From Diogma glabrata (lineage: Eukaryota; Arthropoda; Insecta; Diptera; Cylindrotomidae), in contig OY856188.1 of the NCBI GenBank assembly GCA_963693315.1, positions 154,698,309-154,762,308 of the forward strand: 64,000 nucleotides of DNA, written 5' to 3'. The notes under the pieces were generated by a model. It made no database searches, had not been told where the DNA came from, and saw only the letters and a list, made by a program, of their open reading frames with translations. Position 1 is the stretch's first letter. Each line of letters starts with the position of its first letter. This document shows, piece after piece, positions 51,364 to 63,996 of the stretch. The translations under genes and the position numbers were made by a program.

Positions 51364-52271
51364 TGTATTTAGCAGACAATTTAACGAACAGAAATAGTAA
51401 CATTATTTCATACAACATAATCCTTTGTTGTCAAACAAAATTAAATATTATTTCATCTTAGTAGGCGCATAAATGTTATAAATTTGTAATTTATTTTTGA
51501 CAAATAAACATAAACATGCAATCATTTATGAATGAAATCGGACATTTTTACTATTTTCGAATTGCATTTTCACATAATTTTGTATGTGAATTTTTGTTTT
51601 AAATTAATATATTAAGTAGGCCGAAAATATTCGAAAATATTGGCTGTTCCTGCCCACCAGAGAAAAATAATCGAAACAATTCGTTTTGATTTGTTAAAAA
51701 ATAGTAAATGAAGCGTTTTTATTGGACCTTATCGAAACTTTATTTAGTGAGTTGAATTGTCAAAAATATACGCCTTTTTTGGTTATAAATAGTTAAATTC
51801 AGTTATTTTCATAAATACGTAACCTAAATGAAGTTTTTCCCTTATTAACTGTAATGAATTGCAGAGAAAAGTGGACTGAATATTCTAAAATCAACATAAA
51901 CGCACTTGAATGACTTAAAATTTGCAAATTTGTGTTTGCCGGCCAGTTAATAAATTTAATTGTTTTGTTGAACGCATTTTTAGCGTGATGGGAAATATAT
52001 GGACTTACAAATCAAAAGGCTTCATACCGATATGGTGAAATCAGAATTATTTAAGCATTTCAACTACAGATGAGTTGCACTGAATTTGCAAATTTTATTA
52101 AGAAAAACGATAAGTCTAACAAAAAATTGATCGAAGCAGCAAAATCGATCTCCTATACCATTTGGTTACTATTTATAAAATTTTTAACTATGTTATTATA
52201 TGTTATTTAGTCAATTAAAGTAAGACATTTTTTTAATATATTTATTTTGTTTATATTGTTATCGTTTTACT

Positions 52272-54045
52272 ATGGTCTGAAAGACCTAAGTATTGCATTC
52301 ATGAGCCAAAAGTGAAATTCTTACCACCACTTTTTTTGGCATTTCTCGACGTTTTAGGACCTACTGATTCTAAAAAAGCAAAAAAAAATTTATATCTGTC
52401 TGCCGGCCGGCCGTCACAACCTACGAAATCTAGAAAACCGCGGGACGGGTTTTTAATTTTTTTTTTCTAAAAATAGGTTTACTTAATGGAAAGAGCCGAA
52501 AGGACAATGTGTTCGATAACTGTACCGGAAGTGTGTCAAAAAAATCATCAAGTGTGTCAAATCAAGAAAATTTGCAATTTTTTGCTTTAAAAACTTTCAT
52601 TTTAAGTGATTACGAGTAGGAACATTAAATTTGGAGAAATCTTGATTGTCGGGATTGGCATGTGGGACCAAAATCTAAGTTATTGCATTATAAGTTTGTC
52701 AAAAAAAGATTGTTGTCAGAAGAAAGATTTTTATTTATTTATTTACCCAATTTTTTGTAAAAAAATAAAATTGATTATTTGTATGATATGAACTTTTATT
52801 ATTGAGAATTATGGCATTATAAGTATGTCAAAAAAAGTTGTCAAGTATGTTAAAAGAAAGATTTTTATTTATTTTTTTACCCAGTTTTTCGTAAAAAAAT
52901 AAAATTAATTATTTGTATGATATGAACTTTTATTATTATTATTGAGAATTATGGCATTATAAGTTTGTCAAAAAAATGTTGTCAAGTGTGTCAAAAGAAA
53001 GATTTTTATTTCTTTTATTACCCAATTTTTTGGAAAAATAAAATTAATTATTTGTACGACATGAAATTTTATTATTATTATTGAGAATTATAAGTTAGTC
53101 AAAAAATAATGTCAAGTGTGTCAAAAGAATGATTTTCATTTATTTTTTTAGGAAAAAATAAAATTAGTTATTTGTATGAAATGAAATGTATAATGAACTT
53201 GAAATTATTATTGAGAATTTTTTTGCATTATAAGTTTTTCAAAAAAATATTGTCAAGTGTGTCAAAAATATGATTTCATTTTTTTTTTTTAATAATTTTT
53301 TGGAAAAAAAAATTTAGCTGTTTGCTTACGTAAATATAATTGAACATGGAAATTTTTGAATTTGTGATAGTTTTGAAATATTTTTGGAATTTTGAAAAGT
53401 TTCAATTTTTGATTTTGTAAGAATTTATGGAATATTTTTAGAATTGTGAAAAATTTTAAAATTTTGAATTTATTATAATTTTTATAATTTTGGAAAAATT
53501 TTCAATTTTTGATGTTGTTATAATTTATGCAATATTTTTAGAGTTTTTGAAAAAAGTTTTAATCTTTGATTGTGCAATAATTTTTGGAATATTTTTAGAA
53601 TTTTGTTTGAAAAAAGTTTGAGTTTTTGATTTTATTTAATTTTTACAATATTTTTGGAATGTTGAAAGAAATATGAATTTGTGATTTTGAAATATTTTCT
53701 TGAAACGCTAAATGGAGAGGTTTTTGAGTAGTTTGCTGATTGTATAATATTTTCACTAAATTATGTTAATTTATGATCTGTTATAATTTTCCGACAACGT
53801 ATTGTTGTTTCGTGTTAGTTTTGTAATACACATCTAAACAGACATAAAAAATACTAAAGTACATGTTTTTTTAACAAAAGTAACAAAAAGTTATGTTTGA
53901 TATATGTACATCGCTTCCCAAAACTAAAAACCATGTCCTCATAAAAGTTTTTGCCGAAAGCTATATCAAAATTATTAACCCAGACCGAAGTCTTGATCGA
54001 ATCTCACAGCTCTGAGATGATTTCAGCCCCTCCATATTTTTCCAA
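52272..54045 (+). repeat. Interspersed repeat family A, copy 2, internally expanded
   Basis: Collinear with 838-1885. The extra ~0.7 kb comes from about five tandem copies (52680-53330) of a ~150-bp unit containing TATAAGTTTGTCAAAAAAATG, GTCAAGTGTGTCAAAAGAAAG and TTGAGAATTATGGC. Frames inside it are short and unrelated to known proteins. Confidence 0.7.
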
Positions 54046-54320
54046 TTAACTTATAAAATAAATAAAACATATGAGTAAAAATAATTCTTTTAATTATTTT
54101 ATTTCAAAATATATATGTATACGCTTTTGGAAAAATTCAAAGGTGGTAAGCCTAGATGTTACATCATATCAGTGCTAGTTCAACATGTTTAAGAAAATAA
54201 TTAATTTTTACATTCATTTATTTGGAAAATATTAAATCTAATTGTTTACCGTTATTTGGGATTATTTTGATCTTTTTGAAAATGAAAAAAATTGATGAAA
54301 CCATTCCAAAAATTAGCATA

Positions 54321-57300
54321 CAAAATCTGAAAGTTCATATTTTATCGGTGCAAACTATAATGATTATAATTCAGAAGTGACGATCTGGTCTGCTCATGTA
54401 AAACCCTACTTTGCCTCTGAGGCAAAAGTTAAATAGGGGTAGTTTTCTCCTAAACGGCTAGGGGTACAAAATCTGAAAGTTCATATTTTATCGGTACAAA
54501 CTATAATGGTTCGAATTAATAAGTAATGGTCGGGTCTGCTCATGCAAAACTCTACTTTGCTTGTGAGGCTAGAGTTAATTAGGGGTAGTTTTCTCCTAAA
54601 CGGTAAGAAGCACAAAATCTGAAAGTTCATATTTTATCGGTACCAACTAAAGTGGTTCTATTATAGAAGTGACGATCGTTTCTGCTCATGCAAAATTTAA
54701 ATTTGCTTGTGAGGCTAGAGTTAATTAGGGGTAATTTTCTCCTAAAAGGAAAGGGGTACAAAACCTTAAAGCACATATTTTATCGGTACAAACTATAATG
54801 GTTCTAATTTAGAAGTAATGATCGGGTTCGCTTATGCAAAAGCTTACTTTGCTTGTGAGGCCAGAGTTAATTCGGGGTAAATTTCTACTAAACGGAAAGG
54901 GGTACAAAATCTGAAAGTTCATACCTTATCGGTACAAACTATAATGGTTCTATTTAGAAGTGATGATTGGGTTTGCTCAGGCAAAAGCCTACTTTGCTTG
55001 TGAGGCTAGAGCTAATTAGGGGTAGTTTTCTCCTAAACGGCAGGGGGTACAAAATCTGAAAGTCCATATTTTATCGGTACAAACTATAATGATTCAAATT
55101 TAGAAGCGACGATCCGGTCTACCGCTCATTAAAAAGCTTACCTTGCTTGTGAGGCTAGAGTTAAGTAGTTTTAGTTTTCTCCTATACGTAAAGGGGTACA
55201 AAATCTGAAAGTTCATATTTTATCGGTACAAACTATAATGATTCAAATTTAGAAGTGACGATCTGCTCTGCTCATGCAAAACTCTACTTTGCTTGTGAGG
55301 CTAGGGTATATTAGGGGTAGTTTTCTCCTAAACGGCAAGGGGTACAAAATCTGAAAGTTCATATTTTATCGGTACAATCTGTTATGATTATAATTTACTA
55401 GTGACGATCCGGTCTGCTCATGTTAAACCCTCCTTTGCTTCTGAGGCTTATGTTAATTAGGGGTAGTTTTCTCTTGAACGGCAAGGGGTACAAAATCTGA
55501 AAGTTCATATTTTATCGGTTCTAATTTAGAAATGACGATCGGGTCTGCTCATGTAAAACCCTACTTTGCTTCTGAGGCATAAGTTAATTAGGGGTAGTTT
55601 TCTCCTAAACGGCAAGGGGTACAAAATCTGAAAGTTCATATTTTATCGGTACAAACTATAATGATTCTAATTTAGAAGTGACGATCTGATCTGCCCATGC
55701 AAAAGCCTACTTTGCTTGTGAGGCTAGAGTTAATTAGGGGTAGTTTTCTCCTAAACGGCAAGGGATATAAAATTTGAACGATCATATTTATCGGTACAAA
55801 CTATAATGGTTCTAATTAAGAAGTGACGAACGGGTCTGCTCATGCAAAAGCTTACTTTGCTTGGGAGGCTAGAGTTAATAAGGGTAGTTTTCTCCTAAAC
55901 GGCAAGGGGTACAAAATCTGAACGCTCATATTTTATCGGTACAAACTATAATGGTTCTAATTTAGTAGTGAAGATCGGGTCTGCTCATACAAAAGCCTAA
56001 TTTGCTTCTGAGGCTAGAGTTAATTAGGGGTAGTTTTCTCCTAAACGGCAAGGGGTACAAAATCTGAAAGTTCATATTTTATCGGTACAAACTTTAATGA
56101 TTCAAATTTAGAAGTGACGATCCGGTCTGCTCATGCAAAAGCTTACTTTGCTTGTGATGCTAGAGTTAATTAGGGGTAGTTTTCTCCTAAGTGGCAAGGG
56201 GGAAAAAATCTGAACGCTCATATTTTATCGGTACAAACTTTAATGGTTCGAATTAATAAGTAATGATCGGGTCTGCTCATGCAAAAGCCTACTTTGCTTA
56301 TAAGGCTAGAGTTAATTAGGGGTAGTTTTCTTCTAAACGGCAAGGGGTACAAAATCTGAAAGTTCATATTTTATCGATTCAATCTGTAATGATTATAATT
56401 TAGAAGTGACGATCCGGTCTGCTCATGTAATACCCTACTTTGCTTGTGAGGCTAGAGTTAATTAGGGGTAGTTTTCTCCTAAACAGCAAGGGGTACAAAA
56501 TCTGAAAGTTCATATTTTATCGGTACAAACTATGATGGTTCTAATTTAGAAGTGACGATCGGGTCTGCTCATGTAAAACCCTACTTTGCTTGTGAGGCAT
56601 AAGTTAATTAGGGGTAGTTTTCTCCTAAACGGAAAGGGGTACAAAATCTGAACGCTCATATTTTATCGGTACAAACTATAATGGTTCTAATTTAGAAGTG
56701 ACGATCGGGTCTGCTCATGCAAAAGCTTACTTTGCTTGGGAGGCTAAAGTTAATTAGGGGTAGTTTTCTCCTAAACGGCAAGGGGTACAAAATCTGAACG
56801 CTCATATTTTATCGGTACAAACTATAATGGTTCTAATTTAGAAGTGACGATCCGGTCTGCTCATGCAAAAGCCTACTTTGCCTGTGAGGCTAGAGTTAAT
56901 TAAGGGTAGTTTTCTCCTAAACGTAAAGGGGTACAAAATCTGAAAGTTCATATTTTATCGGTGCAAACTATAATGGTTCTAATTTAGAAGTGATGATCGG
57001 GTTCGCTCATGCAAAAGCTTACTTTGCTTGTGAGGCTAGAGTTAATTAGGGGTAGTTTTCTCCTAAACTGCAAGGGGTATAAAATCTGAAAGTTCATATC
57101 TCATCGGTTCAAACTATTATGATTATAATTTAGAAGTGACGAACGGGCCTGCTCATGCAAAAGCTAAATTTGCTTGTGAGGCAAAAGTTATAATTAGGGG
57201 TAGTTTTCTCCTAAACGGCAAGGGGTACAAAATCTGAAAGTCCATATTTTATCGGTACAAACTATAGAGATTCTAATTTAGAAGTGACGATCGGGTCTGC

Positions 57301-60300
57301 TCATGCAGAAGCCTACTTTGCTTGTGAGGCTAAAGTTAATTAGGGGTAGTTTTCTCCTAAACGGCAAGGAGTACAAAATCTGAAAGTTCATATTTTATCG
57401 GTACAAACTGTAATGATTATAATTTAGAAGTGACGATCCGGTCTGCTCATGTAAAACCCTACTTTGCTTATGAGGCATAAGTTAATTAGGGGTAGTTTTC
57501 TCCTAAACGGCAAGGGGTACAATATCTGAAAGTTCATATTTTATCGGTGCAAACTATAATGGTTCTAATTCAGAAGTGACGATCGGGTCTGCTCATGCAA
57601 AAGCTAAATTTGCTTCCGAAGCAAAGCTAAAGCTAATTAGGGGTAGTTTTCTCCCAAACGGCAAGGGGTACAAAATCTGTAAGTTCATATTTTATCGGTA
57701 CAAATTATAATGATTATAATTTAGAAGTGACGATCCGGTCTGCTCATGTAAAACCCTACTTTGCCTCTGAGGCTAAAGTTAATTAGGGGTAGTTTTCTCC
57801 TAAACGGCAAGGGGTACAAAATCTGAAAGTTTATATTTTATCGGTACAAACTATAATAGTTCTAATTTAGAAGTGACGATCGGGTCTGCTCATGCAAAAG
57901 CCTACTTTGCTTGGGAGGCTAGAGTTAATTAGGGGTAGTTTACTCCTAAACGGAAAGGGGTACAAAATTTGAAAGTTCATTTCTATCGGTGCAAACTATA
58001 ATGGTTCTAATTTAGAAGTGAAGATCGGGTCTGCTCATGCAAAAGCTAAATTTGCTTGGGAGGCTACAGTTAATTAGGGGTAGTTTTCTCCTAAATGGCA
58101 AGGGGTACAAAATCTGAAAGTCCATATTTTATCGGTACAAACTATAATGATTCAAATTTAGAAGCGACGATCCGGTCTGCTCATGCAAAAGCTTACTTTG
58201 CTTGTGATGCTAGAGTTAATTAGGGGTAGTTTTCTCCTAAACGTAAAGGGGTACAAAATCTGAAAGTTCATATTTTATCGGTACAAACTATAATGATTAT
58301 AATTTAGAAGTAACGATCCGGTCTGCTTATGCAAAACTCTACTTTGCTTCTGAGGCTAGAGTTAATTAGGGGTAGTTTTCTCCTAAGCGGCAAGTGGTAT
58401 AAAATCTGAACGCTCATATTTTATCGGTACAAACTATAATGGTTCGAATTAATAAGTGATCGGGTCTGCTCATGCAAAAGCCTACTTTGCTTATGTGGCT
58501 AGAGTTAATTAGGGGTAGTTTTTTAAATCTGAAAGTTCGTATTTATCGGCACAAACTGGAATGATTATAATTTAGAAGTGACGATCCGGTCTGCTCATGT
58601 AAAACCCTACTTTGCTTCTGAGGCATAAGTTAATTAGGGGTAGTTTTCTCCTAAACGGCAAGGGGTACAAAATCTGAAAGTTCATATTTTATCGGTACAA
58701 ACTATAATGATTATAATTTAGAAGTGACGATCTGATCTGCTCATGCAAAAGCTAAATTTGCTTCCGAAGCTAAAGTTAATTAGTGGTAGTTTTCTCCTAA
58801 ACGGCAAGGGGGACAAAATCTGAATGCTCATATTTTATCGGTACAAACTATAATGATACTAATTTAGAAGTGACGATCGGGTCTGCTTATGCAAAAGCTT
58901 ACTTTGTTTGTGAGGCTAGAGTTAATTAGGGGTAGTTTTCTCCTAATCGGCAAGGGGTACAAAATCAGAAAGTTCATTTTTTATCGGTGCAAACTATAAT
59001 GGTTCTAATTTAGAAGTGAAGATCGGGTCTGCTCATGCAAAAGCTAAATTTGCTCGGGAGGCTAGAGTTAATTAGAGGTAGTTTTCTCCGAAACGGCAAG
59101 GGGTACAAAATCTAAAAGTTTATATTTTATCGGTACAAACTTTAATGATTCAAATTTTGAAGTGACGATCCGGTCCGCTCATGCAAAAGTCTACTTTGCT
59201 TGTGAGGCTAGAGTTAATTAGGGGTAGTTTTCTCCTAAACGGCAAGGGGTACAAAATCTAAAAGTTCATTTTTTATCAGTACAAACTATAATGGTTCGAA
59301 TTTAGAAGTAGTGATCGGGTCTGCTCATGCTGAACTCTACTTTGCTTGTGAGGCTAGAGTTAATTAGGGGTAGTTTTCTCCTAAACGGCAAGAAGCACAA
59401 AATCTGAAAGTTTATATTTTATCGGTACAAACTATAGTGGTTCTAATTTAGAAGTGACGATCGTTTTGCTCATGCAAAAGTTAAATTTGCTTCGGAGGCT
59501 AGAGCTAATTAGGGGTAGTTTTCTCCTAAACGGAAAGTGGCACAATACCTGAAAGTTCATATTTTATCGGTGCAAACTATAATGGTTCTAATTTAGAAGT
59601 GATGATCGGGTTCGCTCATGCAAAAGCTTACTTTGCTTGTGAGGCTAGAGTTAATTAGGGGTAGTTTTCTCCTAAACTGCAATGGGTATAAAATCTGAAA
59701 GTTCATATTTCATCGGTACAAACTATAATGGTTCTAATATAGAAGTGACGAACGGGTCTGCTCATGCAAAAGCTAAATTTACTTGTGAGGCTTAAGTTAA
59801 TTAGGGGTAGTTTTCTCCTAAACGGCAAGGGGTACAAAATCTGAAATTTCATATTTTATCGGTACAAACTATAGTGGTTCTAATTTAGAAGTGACGATCG
59901 GGTCTGCTCATGCAAAAGCCTAATTTGCTTGTGAGGCTAAAGCTAATTAGGGGTAGTTTTCTCCTAAACGGCAAGGGGTACAAAATCTGAAAGTTCATAT
60001 TTTATCGGTGCAAACTATAATGGTTCTAATTTAGAAGTGACGATCGGGTCTGCTCTTGCAAAAGCTAAATTTGCTTCCGAAGCTAAAGTTAATTAGGGGT
60101 AGTTTTCTCCTAAACGGCAAGGGGTACAAAATCTGAAAGTTCATATTTTATCGGTTCAAACTATAATGATTATAATTTAGAAGTGACGATCCGGTCTGCT
60201 CATGTAAAACCCTACTTTGCTTCTGAGGCATAAGTTAATTAGGGGTAGTTTTCTCCTAAACGGCAAGGGGTACAAAATCTGAAAGTTCATATTTTATCGG

Positions 60301-60406
60301 TACAAACTATAATAGTTTTAATTTGGAAGTGACGATCGGGTCTGCTCATGCAAAAGCCTACTTTGCTTGAAAGGCTAAAATTAATTAGGGGTAGTTTTCT
60401 CCTAAA
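54321..60406 (+). repeat. 146-bp satellite array F2 (forward orientation)
   Basis: About 41 monomers between the loop and the right terminal repeat, with the same variants as F1. It forms the outer right arm pairing with R1 and R2. Confidence 0.93.
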
Positions 60407-60805
60407 CGGCACGTGGTACAAAATTTTTATTGGTGGTACAAATTAGTACAAAATAGGTACTAAATAATGCAAAAGGTCCGAGTCGATTCTGCGCAGGTGG
60501 TCTTTCTAGCTTAATATTAAGCTAGCAGCGCCACGGGTTTTGTCGTAACGGCACGTGGTACAAAATTTTTCTTGATGGTACAAATTAGTACAAAATAGGT
60601 ACTAAATAATGCAAAAGGTCCGAGTCGATTCTGCGCAGGTGGTCTTTCTAGCTTAATATTAAGCTAGCAGCGCCACGGGTTTTGTCGTAACGGCACGTGG
60701 TACAAAATTTTTATTGGTGGTACAAATTAGTACAAAATAAGTACTAAATAATGCAAAAGGTCCGAGTCGATTCTGCTCAGGTGGTCTTTCCAGCTTAAGA
60801 GAGGT
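60407..60805 (-). repeat. Right terminal inverted repeat with 142-bp subunits
   Basis: Exact mirror in organisation of 36394-36792, including the variant order: the middle unit has the CTTGATGGTAC variant on this strand, matching GTACCATCAAG on the left. The 20-bp palindrome recurs at 60506-60525 and 60648-60667. It ends GCTTAAGAGAGGT. Confidence 0.9.
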
Positions 60806-60814
60806 ATAATATTC
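60806..60814. other. 9-bp target-site duplication, right copy (ATAATATTC)
   Basis: Perfect match to 36385-36393, immediately after the right terminal repeat. Confidence 0.85.
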
Positions 60815-61009
60815 AATGTATACATGTTTTTATATTTTATATTTAACACTACATACGCATTAAATATTCACTTACACTACACAATAGCAAGAAAACAAAT
60901 GGAATGAAGTAAATACTAAAGATGTATTTGTTTTAAAATAATAGTTTTATGTTCGTTTAAAAATCAGAACATGATACGTAATACGTTTTACATTGATTTT
61001 AACTGTGTT

Positions 61010-61085
61010 CGATTTGACTGAAGCAATTGATACAACTGAAAAATTGAATGCAATTGTTGTTGGCTATTCAGTTGTTTCAGTTTCA
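61010..61085. repeat. Short hairpin MITE-like repeat, copy 2
   Basis: CGATTTGACTGAAGCAATTG at one end pairs with AGTTGTTTCAGTTTC-type sequence at the other. It shares GTGTTCG(G/A)TTTGACTGAA and CAATTGTTGTTG with 20934-21009. Confidence 0.6.
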
Positions 61086-61609
61086 TAAAGGCAGAAGAAA
61101 AATAAATGGATATTTGTGTACTTTAGGTTCAAAAAGATCTATTCCACTTTACGAGTTTTCAAGATAAATGAAAAAAACTTTTTATTTTGAAATAATTTAC
61201 AAACTCGGTGATTTTATTGTTTAATTGGTTTCTTTAGGGATTTTCCATTAATTTGTTTGAAGTGTAAAATAAAGTAGGTAGTCAAGTTAAGCTGGTATTT
61301 TAGAAAACATTTTGGAATAGAGACGTTTTGAAACTTACACAATGGAATAAGTTCGTTTTGAAACTTATTACTATTGGAAAATGTATTTTTTCAAACTTAC
61401 ATTTTGAAATACTATCGTATTGATTGATAATTTGGTTTTCTGCCAAACCGCCGACTTTTCTAATTTCGAAACCAAGAATATTTTACAACGTTGGTTGATT
61501 TTAGATAATGCAATAAAACAAAATATTGATTTTTGATATATCTATATTATAGATGTTATATCTTTTTTAAAATGAATAATAATGAAAAACTATATATGAC
61601 TATATATGA

Positions 61610-62075
61610 TAAACGGAAGGCATTTAGCGGCACTCTCATGGTGGCATTTTTGGACCTTGTTTGACCCAAAAATATTTTCTGGAAATGTTGTGGCTAGCAA
61701 TCTCTTGGATAACTTCGACAACTGGCTATAAACGGGTATCGGTGAAGAGACTAGAGCCTTAACACTGTTCAAATCAAAGTGTTATAACGGCTGTTTAGGA
61801 CGTAAATTTCTATCATTTTTCAAAAAACCAGATAACTGAAATAAAAAGCTTTTTAGCTATCTGCAATCAACAATGTACAGGTACAACGAAATTTTGCGGT
61901 ACTTTCACTGTCGTATTTTTTAACCTACACCAAAAACATTTTCTGGAAATGTTGGGGCAAATAATCTCTTACTGGCCTTACAACTGGCCAAATCCGGTTA
62001 CCAGTTAAGGGGCTTAAGCTTTAAAGCTGTATAAATCAAAGCATTATAACGCCTGTTTGGGACAAAATTGCTGGA
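61610..62075 (+). repeat. Degenerate direct repeat of about 260 bp, two copies
   Basis: 61640-61800 and 61910-62070 share ATTTTCTGGAAATGTTG, AATCTCTT, CAACTGGC, and AAATCAAAG(T/C)(G/A)TTATAACG(G/C)CTGTTT in the same order. No coding function is evident; a short minus-strand frame (61590-61772) inside has no recognisable motif. Confidence 0.7.
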
Positions 62076-62079
62076 TATT

Positions 62080-63060
62080 AAATATTTGAGTATACTTCTA
62101 TTCTTTTTTGAAAATGCTAAACATCTGCAGTGAAGGGCTCCAAAGTAATCGGTTCCAACAAAAACCAACACCACCAAAAGTTTTCATCAGTTTTTCTTCA
62201 CGTAATAACTTGGAAATGGTCGAAAAATTTCAAATGACGGTAAAAATGAAAAATTTTTAATTATTGCAAATGAATGAACACAAAAATTGGTTTTTTCCTG
62301 AAACAATGAATAATATGATATGTCTTTGTTGATTTTAAGAAGCTGACGTTCTGAAAGAAGCTGAAAGAAGAAAACGTTCCTAAGTTGCATAGTTGTACGT
62401 TTGCTCATAACTAATTTTATTTGTAAAGTTTGTTTGATAATTCTGTTTGTAATTAGTGTGTTTACGTAAACTAATCTGATTAATCCGATTCTACAAAAAT
62501 CTGTCTGACAACGAAATCTACCTATTTCTTGCGGATATCCCACCGCTTGAACTTTGCCAGATTGAATTCAATCGGATTCAATCACACACCGCGGCTGTTC
62601 GCTGACAAACTGATTAGCATTTACTTACTGGATAATGGATATAAAAACTGATGCAAGCTGCAATAAAATATCTACCACTTTAAAACAAATATCACGATCG
62701 ACTGATATTTGAATACGAATATTTTGAAATAAAGGATTTCGGTGCCAAACGCATGTTTTGGAATAGGCATGTTATGTTTTTTAGAGACATGATTCTTATT
62801 GGAATAGATTGTTTTTGATTGCAAAACAATTGAAATGGAATAGCTTTGTTTTGTTTCAAAAGCTATGACGTAATAGATTGCTTTTGAAACGTAACTGGAA
62901 TTTGTCACCCAATTTTCTCAGAAATAGATAAATATTTTTAAATTTTTATTTTACTGATATGTTCAGTTTAATGGAAAGAAACGAAATCAATTAATACATA
63001 ACTCAAAAATTTTAAAAAGTGGAATTGATAGTTTTTGAACCTAAAGGACACATTTAAAAT
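62080..63060. other. AT-rich sequence without recognisable genes
   Basis: Open frames on the minus strand (62187-62543, 118 codons; 62672-62908, 78 codons) show no motif or signal peptide I recognise and are probably chance frames. Nothing else stands out. Confidence 0.4.
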
Positions 63061-63067
63061 TTTTTTT

Positions 63068-63645
63068 AACCGACTTCAAAAGAGAAGGAGGTTTATGTTT
63101 AATTTTGAGTTTTTTTGATTTCTCAAAAACGGTTGGTTCGATTTGAATGATTTAAATTTTATTCTATTGAGGTAAGTTTCGAGATGGTCCCATATTTTTT
63201 TCTATATCGTGAAAAATATAGTTTTTCAGAAAATCGAGAAAAACTGTATATTTTTATGTATATTCCCCGATTTCTCGAAAACGGCTCATTGTGTTCTATT
63301 AAGGTACATTCAGAGGTTGTCCCATATTTTTTTTCATGACGTGGAAAAAACTATATTTTTTATGTATTTTTGCCGATTCCTTCGAAAAAGCTTATTTTAT
63401 TTGGTTGGTTTGACCCGCGTTATATTGCTATAGATGCCAAGGTAGTCCTAAATAATTTTTCTTGATAGAAAATATTCCGTTTTTTTATAAAAATCGGAAA
63501 ACCATGATTACTAGATTTTCATCGATGAATACCTTCCGGGATTTTAAGTTATTGCATCAAAAACGCTTTCTGACATGCTTGCTAACAGACATTTGCTTTT
63601 ATACACTAAAAATTAAAAAATAAAAAATCTTTTAAAAAAAAAAAT
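63068..63645 (+). repeat. Interspersed repeat starting AACCGACTTCAAAAGAGAAGG, with inner tandem units
   Basis: AACCGACTTC...GGAGG-type sequence is, from memory, a frequent interspersed motif in insect genomes. Three diverged units of about 100-150 bp follow, each with a GATT(T/C)-CTCGAAAACGG-like word (63118, 63267, 63374) and GTCCCATATTTTTT at two places. No coding sequence. Confidence 0.45.
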
Positions 63646-63996
63646 AGAACCGATTTCAGAAAAAAAAACACAAAAAGTGAAAAATAACTCAATTGTGGCT
63701 TAGAGATAAAAATTTTGTTATATCTAACTACAGCCACAAAAATTAAGCCTTTAAACAAAATTATTATATTATAGAAGTTATTTGTTATAATAATTTTTAC
63801 AATAACTTTTATAATATAATAACAACTATAATAATTGTAATAATTATAATAACAAATAACTTCTATAATATAATAATTTTGTTTAAAGGCTTAATTTTTT
63901 CGCTGTTGTTAGATTATAGATATAACTAAATTTTTGTCTCTAAGCCACAATTGAGTTATTTTTCACTTTCTTGTGTTTTTTTTTTCTCGGTTCAAT
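63646..63996. repeat. Large inverted repeat at the right edge
   Basis: GAACCGATTTCAG plus an A-run at the left mirrors CTCGGTTCAATT at the right. The arms (about 63669-63800 and 63846-63975) share words such as AAATAACTCAATTGTGGCTT and AAATAACTTCTATAATATAA. It can form a stem of about 130 bp around an AT-rich loop. A foldback MITE is likely; it may end here or continue outside the window. Confidence 0.75.

Larger units (their letters stand above)
49378..54320. other. Central loop of the giant foldback element
   Basis: Non-satellite sequence of 4.94 kb between arrays R2 and F2. The first 280 bp are GC-richer and contain an exon-like open stretch on the minus strand (49466-49638). The middle has a palindromic repeat (51207-51363), and the right third is a copy of repeat family A (52272-54045). 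The longest open frames are about 60-70 residues with no recognisable domain. No transposase was found. Confidence 0.8.
36394..60805. mobile_element. Giant 24.4-kb foldback element
   Basis: The two ends are 399-bp inverted repeats starting ACCTCTCTTAAGCTGG, flanked by a perfect 9-bp duplication. Inside are about 19 kb of a ~146-bp monomer in blocks of alternating orientation, plus a 4.9-kb non-satellite loop (49378-54320). Drosophila Foldback elements share this plan: long inverted arms of tandem repeats, a central loop and 9-bp duplications. A 9-bp duplication is also usual for Mutator-like elements. No transposase ORF is present (the longest loop frame is about 70 residues), so this copy is non-autonomous. 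It is far larger than typical Foldback copies. Confidence 0.8.

Noticed and set aside
36793..60406. CRISPR-like array
   Set aside because: The repeats are contiguous 146-bp monomers without unique spacers, in eukaryotic transposon-rich DNA.
61300..61420. GGAATA...GTTTTGAAACTTA words as a tandem repeat (also near 62750-62900)
   Set aside because: The words recur loosely but without a stable period or alignment.
62187..62543. 118-codon minus-strand frame as a host gene
   Set aside because: No recognisable motif, AT-driven composition, no conserved features and no nearby gene context.
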